Shown here piece by piece: positions 39,111 through 43,546 of a stretch of DNA of 43,546 bases. The stretch covers positions 1 to 43,546 of the forward strand of contig CATKZW010000026.1 of NCBI GenBank assembly GCA_949841465.1, given 5' to 3'. The notes under the pieces were generated by a model. It saw only the letters and a list, made by a program, of their open reading frames with translations, was not told the DNA's origin and did not search any database. The translations under genes were made by a program, and so were the position numbers. Numbering within the stretch: the first letter of the stretch is position 1; each line of letters starts with the position of its first letter. The DNA is from an uncultured Oscillospiraceae bacterium (GTDB lineage Bacteria; Bacillota; Clostridia; Oscillospirales; Oscillospiraceae).

Positions 39111-40106
39111 ATGAAAATTGGCAATGTGGAACTGAATACCCGGCTGGCCCTGGGGCCTATGGCGGGGGTCACCGATCTGGCCTTTCGCACGGTGTGCCGG
39201 GAGCTGTCGGGGTGCTACACCGTGTCCGAGATGGTCAGCGCCAAGGCCCTGTGCTACGGGGACAAAAAAACCCCCGCCCTGCTGAAGCTGGGGGAGGAGG
39301 AGCACCCCGCCGCCGTCCAGATTTTCGGCTGCGACGAGCCCTTTATGGAGAAGGGCGCGGCCCTGGCCCTGGAGCGGTCGGGGGCGGATATCATCGACAT
39401 CAACATGGGCTGTCCCGTGCCCAAGGTGGCCAACTCCGGGGACGGCTCCGCCCTCATGCGGGACCCGGACAAGGCCGCGGCCGTGGCCCGGGCGGTGGTG
39501 CGGGGGGCGGCGGGGAGGCCGGTCACCGTCAAGTTCCGCCTGGGCTGGGACAAGGGCTCCATCAACTGCGTGGAGTTCGCCCGCCGGATGGAGGACGCGG
39601 GTGTGTCCGCCGTGGCGGTCCACGGCCGGACCAAGACCCAGATGTACTCCGGCGCGGCCAACTGGGACTACATCCGCCAGGTGAAGGAGGCTGTCTCCAT
39701 TCCGGTGATTGCCAACGGGGATGTGTTCTCCGCCAGGGACGCGGTGCGGATTTTGAAGGTCACCGGCGCTGACATGGCCATGGTGGGCCGAGGGGCCTTT
39801 GGCAGCCCCTGGCTTTTGGAGCAGTGCGCCGCCGCCCTGGAGGGCCGGGAGATTCCGCCCCTGCCCCCGCTGGCCGTGCGGATGGACACGGCCGCGCGGC
39901 AGTTTGAGCTGGCTCGGGCCCACAAGGGGGACAAGATCGCCTGCCTGGAGATGCGCAAGCACCTGGCCTGGTATCTCAAAGGGGTGCCCTACGCCTCCTA
40001 CTGGAAGGAGCAGGCCTGCAAAATCTCCACCGCCGAGGAATTTGACCAGGTGATTGCCGGGATCAAGCGGGACCTGTCCGACGCGGAGGGGCCCGGAAAT
40101 GGGTGA
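39111..40106 (+). CDS. dusB: tRNA-dihydrouridine synthase
   Basis: 331 aa FMN-dependent TIM barrel. It contains [43 protein letters not shown] (with the catalytic Cys nearby in the family's CP motif), [25 protein letters not shown] and VIANGDVFS, then [12 protein letters not shown]. It reduces uridine in the D-loop of tRNAs. AGGAGA lies upstream of the ATG. The stop overlaps the next gene's start. Confidence 0.95.
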   Translation: MKIGNVELNTRLALGPMAGVTDLAFRTVCRELSGCYTVSEMVSAKALCYGDKKTPALLKLGEEEHPAAVQIFGCDEPFMEKGAALALERSGADIIDINMGCPVPKVANSGDGSALMRDPDKAAAVARAVVRGAAGRPVTVKFRLGWDKGSINCVEFARRMEDAGVSAVAVHGRTKTQMYSGAANWDYIRQVKEAVSIPVIANGDVFSARDAVRILKVTGADMAMVGRGAFGSPWLLEQCAAALEGREIPPLPPLAVRMDTAARQFELARAHKGDKIACLEMRKHLAWYLKGVPYASYWKEQACKISTAEEFDQVIAGIKRDLSDAEGPGNG

Positions 40107-40770
40107 GCGGACGCCCCAAAGGCTCACCGCCGCCTTTTTAGCGGCGGAGGGCGTTTTATACGCCGTCTTCCTCACCCTGGACCTGACGGGCCGGGGCGGG
40201 CTGTCCGTCCCCGTCAAGTATGCGGGCGTCCTGCTTTGCCTGGGCTTCGCGGCGCTGTCCGCCTGTCAGGGCGGGGACCGGCTGGCGCCCGCTGCCCTGG
40301 CCCTCACTGCCTGCGCCGACTGGTTCCTGCTGGTGCGGGGCGACTGCTACCCCCTGGGCGTGGCTCTGTTCCTGTGCGTCCAGACGGTGTACCTCCTCCG
40401 CCTGCGCCGCGCCGGGGCGGCCAGCGCCTGGCCCCTCCGGTCCGGGCTGGCCCTGGGGGCGGGGCTGGCGGTGTACGCCGCCGGGATGGCCTCCCCGCTG
40501 AACCTGCTGGCCGCGCTGTACTTCTCCCAGCTGCTGTCCAACACCGCCCTGGCCTGGGGCTTGAAAGGGATGCGCTGGCGGCGGTTCGCCCTGGGCCTCA
40601 CCCTGTTTGTGGGCTGCGACGCCTGCGTAGGGCTGTTCAACACCCTGCCCGCCGCCTCCCCCCTGTACCCCGCCGTCAGCGTCGGGATGTGGCTGTTCTA
40701 TCTGCCCTCCCAGGTGCTCATCGCCCTGTCCGCCATGCCCGAAAAGGAGGAATACCATGAAAACCAGTAA
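40099..40770 (+). CDS. Polytopic membrane protein, unrecognised
   Basis: 223 aa, with about seven to eight hydrophobic segments separated by very short loops (for example [76 protein letters not shown]). The compact eight-helix layout with ADW near the third helix recalls YhhN-type lysoplasmalogenases, but I could not confirm it. The ATG at 40099 overlaps the dusB stop and the C-terminus overlaps the next gene, so it lies in a translationally coupled operon. Confidence 0.6.
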   Translation: MGERTPQRLTAAFLAAEGVLYAVFLTLDLTGRGGLSVPVKYAGVLLCLGFAALSACQGGDRLAPAALALTACADWFLLVRGDCYPLGVALFLCVQTVYLLRLRRAGAASAWPLRSGLALGAGLAVYAAGMASPLNLLAALYFSQLLSNTALAWGLKGMRWRRFALGLTLFVGCDACVGLFNTLPAASPLYPAVSVGMWLFYLPSQVLIALSAMPEKEEYHENQ

Positions 40771-41440
40771 ACCTGTCTCCGTCCTGCTGGCCGTTGCCCT
40801 GGCCCTGGCTCTGCTCACCGGGGCCATCGCCGTGCCCATCCTGTGCCGCCCCTTCTATTACGCCCACATCGGCCCGCTTCGGCTGGCGGAGGGCACCGGG
40901 CTTACAGAGGAACAGATCAGGACCGCCTTTGACGAGATGCTGGACTACTGCCTGGGCGGGGAGGAGTTCTCCGCCGGGGTGCTCCAGTGGTCGGAGAGCG
41001 GCAAAAGCCACTTCACCGACGTGCGGCGTCTGTTCCTGCTGGACCTCCAGGTACTGGCCGTTACCATGGGGCTGCTCATCGGCCTGGGGCTGCTCATCTG
41101 GCGGCGCGGCCAGCGCCCCGCGCCTTTGCTGGGCCGAGGGCCCGCCTTCTGGGCGGGGGCCGGACTGGGGACCGTGTTCCTGGTGGTGGCCGCTCTGGCC
41201 GCCATGGACTTCGACCGGGCCTTTGTGGTGTTCCACGCCCTGTTCTTCCCCGGCAAGGATAACTGGCTGTTCGACCCCAGCCGGGACCAGATCATCAACA
41301 TCCTGCCCCAGGTGTTTTTCCGGAACTGCGCCATCCTCATTCTGGCCATTTTGGCGGCGGGCTGTGCCGCCCTGATCGTTTTTGACCTGATCCCCAAAAA
41401 GGGCCGGGAAGAAATTTATTCAAAACTTCAAAAATTTTAG
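40757..41440 (+). CDS. TIGR01906 family membrane protein
   Basis: 227 aa with an N-terminal membrane anchor (VLLAVALALALLTGAIA), an exported acidic stretch, two central helices (VLAVTMGLLIGLGLLIW; FWAGAGLGTVFLVVAALA) and a last one near the C-terminus. The signature FHALFFPGKDNWLFDPSRDQII, followed by ILPQVFFRNCA, is characteristic of TIGR01906/DUF1461. The family is frequent in Firmicutes and has no fixed role. It overlaps the previous gene by 14 bp. The lexA promoter begins at its stop. Confidence 0.85.
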   Translation: MKTSKPVSVLLAVALALALLTGAIAVPILCRPFYYAHIGPLRLAEGTGLTEEQIRTAFDEMLDYCLGGEEFSAGVLQWSESGKSHFTDVRRLFLLDLQVLAVTMGLLIGLGLLIWRRGQRPAPLLGRGPAFWAGAGLGTVFLVVAALAAMDFDRAFVVFHALFFPGKDNWLFDPSRDQIINILPQVFFRNCAILILAILAAGCAALIVFDLIPKKGREEIYSKLQKF

Positions 41441-41478
41441 AACGAACGTTTGACATTTTGGACGCTTTGTGTTATAAT
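41440..41478 (+). promoter_or_regulatory. lexA promoter overlapped by an SOS box
   Basis: TTGACA (41450-41455) and TATAAT (41473-41478), spacer 17 bp. GAACGAACGTTT (41440-41451) matches the Gram-positive LexA box (CGAAC-4-GTTCG) with one weak half-position and covers the -35 box. LexA therefore represses its own gene. Confidence 0.85.
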
Positions 41479-41577
41479 AAGGCAATGCGGCAGAACCCCC
41501 CCTTGCTGCACACTGTAAGGCACAGCCGGAAACATTCAGCGTCCCGCCCCGGGGCGACTTTGGAAGGAGCTTGCGCC

Positions 41578-42177
41578 ATGGCTAACCTCACCCAAAAGCA
41601 GCAGCAGATCTACGACTATATCCTGGATTTCAGCCAGTCCCACGGTTATCCTCCCTCCGTGCGCGAAATTGCCGAGGCTGTGGGGCTGAAATCCCCCGCC
41701 ACCGTCCACTTTCACCTGAAGGGCCTGCGTGAGGCGGGCGTCATCACTCAGGCTGAGGGCAAGACCCGGGCCATCTCCGTGGTGGGTCCCACCCGCGGCA
41801 ACAGGGATCAGGTGCCTCTGCTGGGGTACGTGGCGGCGGGCACCCCCATCCTGGCCCAGGAGAACATTGAGGAATACCTCACCTTTGACACCGGCGGCCT
41901 CACCGGTGAACACTTTGCCTTAAAGGTCCGCGGCGAGTCCATGATCGAGGCGGGCATCCTCCCCGGCGACGTGGTGGTGGTCCACCAGCAGCCCATGGCC
42001 CGCAGCGGTGACATCGTGGTGGCCCTGTTCGAGGACGAGGCCACCGTCAAGACCTTCCGCCGGGAGCACGGCCACATCTGGCTCTACCCGGAGAACTCCA
42101 GCGGCCAGTATCAGCCCATCGACGGTGAGGGCTGCTCCATTCTGGGCCGGGTGGTGGCGGTGATCCGCCGTTATTGA
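41578..42177 (+). CDS. lexA: LexA repressor
   Basis: 199 aa. The N-terminal winged helix reads YDYILDFSQSHGYPPSVREI, then AVGLKSPATVHFHLKGL; the S24 peptidase part has the Ala-Gly cleavage bond in YVAAGTPI, the nucleophilic Ser in VRGESMIEAG and the general-base Lys in DEATVKTFRR. LexA represses SOS genes and cleaves itself upon RecA activation. AAGGAGC precedes the ATG at 41578. The SOS box in its own promoter is visible; no SOS box was found at the phage-derived cluster. Confidence 0.95.
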   Translation: MANLTQKQQQIYDYILDFSQSHGYPPSVREIAEAVGLKSPATVHFHLKGLREAGVITQAEGKTRAISVVGPTRGNRDQVPLLGYVAAGTPILAQENIEEYLTFDTGGLTGEHFALKVRGESMIEAGILPGDVVVVHQQPMARSGDIVVALFEDEATVKTFRREHGHIWLYPENSSGQYQPIDGEGCSILGRVVAVIRRY

Positions 42178-42205
42178 CCGGCTTTCCCCTGCTCCATCGG
42201 TTTAG

Positions 42206-42240
42206 CGCCGGAATCTCCTGCGGGAGATTCCGGCGTTTTC
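42206..42240 (+). terminator. lexA terminator
   Basis: CGCCGGAATCTCC (42206-42218) pairs perfectly with GGAGATTCCGGCG (42223-42235), loop of four, then TTTTC. Confidence 0.9.
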
Positions 42241-42321
42241 CTTTTTATTATAGCCAAACCGGAACTTTGTTCCAATTCGTAATCTCGCAGAAAAGCCCCC
42301 ATTCAAAGAGGCAAGGAGCGG

Positions 42322-42780
42322 TTACCGATCTGTATACAGCGCGATCAGCTGATCATGCGACGGCGATGGAAATTCTTCACCTGTGCCTATTCCCCATCGG
42401 CCGTCTACCTGCATCAATACCAACTGCCGGCTTAAAAAGCCCCCGCTCTCAAGCCCTTGCCCATTCGAGCCGCTGACGGTGTATGCGATATCCAGCGTCA
42501 CCATTTGCTGAAGCGTCAAATCTTCAACGCCTAAATTTCGAAAGGATTGATTTGCTGCGGCAATCTGGTCAGCGGGATAATAGCTCTCAGACAGGATTTC
42601 ATAGGTGATGTAAATATCCGAACCGTATTTTTCCTGCAGGGATGCCTTCAGCACGGCCAACTGCTCGCCATAGAATGTGGCGTAAAAGTGGTAGATCTTA
42701 TAGGCAGAGATGTCTGTGCCGAGCCGGTTGGCTACAATGGTCGCCGTGGCATTGAAGAAGGACTGCTCCATCACGTCCAT
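42322..42780 (-). CDS. Hypothetical protein, possibly N-terminally truncated
   Basis: 152 aa, soluble, with DISAYKIYHFYATFYGEQL, IYITYEILSESYYPADQI, an extended LTLQQMVTLDIAYTVSG strand and LVLMQVDGRWGIG at the C-terminus, a fold seen in small exported or lipoprotein-like proteins. It lacks a signal peptide and its start lies near the border of the IS21-type sequence, so the beginning may have been removed by the insertion. I do not recognise a family. Confidence 0.55.
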   Translation of the reverse strand: MDVMEQSFFNATATIVANRLGTDISAYKIYHFYATFYGEQLAVLKASLQEKYGSDIYITYEILSESYYPADQIAAANQSFRNLGVEDLTLQQMVTLDIAYTVSGSNGQGLESGGFLSRQLVLMQVDGRWGIGTGEEFPSPSHDQLIALYTDR

Positions 42781-42952
42781 GACTGCATGGCGCAGCCATT
42801 GCTGCCGAAAATCAAACGGTCGTCCAGCCTGTCAGCGCCAATGATAAAATGTAAGAAAACGCCGAGGAAAAAATGAAGTTTTGTGGCGGAGAGGAGGGAA
42901 AAAAGATAGACTCCCAATAGGACTGAAAAGCGTCCGGAAAGGGAGTCGGGAA

Positions 42953-43546
42953 ATGAAAGGAGCACAGTGGATGGATATTCGAAGTGATAGGCAGAAAGGG
43001 CTGAGCTATGTGGAGTTGGGGAAGAAGTACCACATGGATTAGAGGACAGCAAAGCGGTACGCGGAATCGCCGGAGAAACCGAAGTACACGCTGAGCGAAC
43101 CGAAACCAACGAAGATGGATCCGTTCAAGCCGGTAGTGGACGAGTGGCTGGAAGAGGCGCCGTATTCAGCGATTCGGATTCTGGAGAAGCTGCGGGAGAT
43201 GGGGTTTGACGGAGGTGTCGATTTTGCAACGGCCACATTGAGTGGCCGCGCAAAATTAGATTGCGCACAGGCACTCGATGTGCCTGTGCGCAATCCATAG
43301 CATCGTCAAGGCGTATGTGAGCAGCCGGAAGATGGACTTGAATGAAAAAGCAACGGTGCGGTTTGAGACAATGCCTGGGAAACAGGGACAGATGGACTGG
43401 GGATTCTTTGAGGATCATCTGGTATATGAGGATGGGAAGTGGAAGAAGCTGTACTGTTTTCTGATGATTTTGGGATATTCGAGGATGCGGTATATCGAAT
43501 TTGTCACAGATATGAGTACAAACACGCTGATACGGTGTCATCAGAA
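42953..43546 (+). pseudogene. istA: IS21-type transposase IstA, interrupted and cut by the window edge
   Basis: The reading is MKGAQWMDIRSDRQKGLSYV, with the HTH-like start, then a TAG at 43040-43042 inside HMD-stop-RTAKRYAE, then PFKPVVDEWLEEAPYSAIRI and EKLREMGFDGG. An insertion of about 80 bp (43216-43299) follows, and the frame resumes with IVKAYVSSRKMDLNEKA. The catalytic DDE core starts with KQGQMDWGFFEDHL and continues through the VTDMST region to the window end. Two lesions, a nonsense codon and the hairpin insertion, make it inactive. IstB would lie beyond the window. Confidence 0.8.
43216..43299. repeat. Double-hairpin insertion in istA
   Basis: Two consecutive palindromes. The first has ATTTTGC (43221-43227) and CGGCCAC (43230-43236) pairing with GTGGCCG (43242-43248) and GCAAAAT (43250-43256). 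The second has a perfect 15-bp stem: ATTGCGCACAGGCAC (43260-43274) with its complement (43280-43294), loop TCGAT. It splits istA between DGG and IVKAYV. Confidence 0.8.

Noticed and set aside
42771-43109. Minus-strand frame across the IS21-type start
   Set aside because: It is the shadow of the istA reading frame and has no recognisable features.

Overview
The window looks like a chromosomal segment of a GC-rich, endospore-forming Clostridia bacterium, most plausibly an Oscillospiraceae-type gut lineage (Flavonifractor/Intestinimonas/Lawsonibacter-like). The clues are a full-length SpoIIE, a YloU-FakA pair, WalJ, RlmH, MreB, a LexA gene with a Gram-positive type SOS box, a CIRCE element, SLH-domain surface protein, TIGR01906 and DUF1643 proteins, strong GC bias, and TTGACA/TATAAT promoters with 17-bp spacers. 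No rRNA or tRNA gene and no CRISPR array were seen, so the taxon is an inference.

Layout. 1-3.5 kb is an insertion-sequence-rich edge: the first codons of an IS5-like transposase (minus strand), a long non-coding stretch, an SLH/WG-repeat surface protein broken by a 4-bp duplication, and a truncated ISAs1-type transposase. 3.7-10.4 kb holds small housekeeping and membrane genes: sfsA, a FUSC-type membrane protein, DUF1643, two small XRE-regulator operons with recognisable operators, an HdeD-like protein, DUF6440, an rluD-like pseudouridine synthase and two small proteins (59 and 35 aa) whose genes are too short to be found by simple ORF length. 10.4-19.4 kb holds fakA-yloU, a sigma/anti-sigma-like pair, htpG under CIRCE control, murA, walJ and rlmH.

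19.67-33.06 kb is one co-directional, tightly overlapping gene run of phage origin: terminase, capsid, portal, protease, connector proteins, contractile sheath and tube, a frameshifted tail chaperone, and baseplate proteins of PBSX/XkdP-U type. It has head and contractile-tail genes but no integrase, repressor, replication, lysis, tail-fibre or normal tape-measure gene. It is bounded by terminators and contains a copy of a repeat that also lies just outside it. That pattern suggests a long-resident domesticated particle (defective prophage, gene-transfer-agent-like or tailocin-like) rather than a fresh prophage. Immediately downstream is a free-standing transcription unit, about 300 nt, with promoter, internal hairpins and terminator but no ORF: a candidate structured RNA.

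33.7-42.2 kb returns to core genes: mreB, a PadR regulator with a DUF1700/DUF4097 partner, spoIIE (minus), dusB, two membrane proteins and lexA. 42.3-43.5 kb ends with a hypothetical protein fragment and an IS21-type istA pseudogene that carries a double-hairpin insertion.

A second theme is small repeats. One family is present in-frame inside sfsA and inside the rluD-like gene in opposite orientations, with a third partial copy between walJ and rlmH. A second family flanks and enters the phage-like cluster. A third is a tandem palindromic unit at 5.9-6.1 kb, and a fourth is the double hairpin in the IS21 gene.
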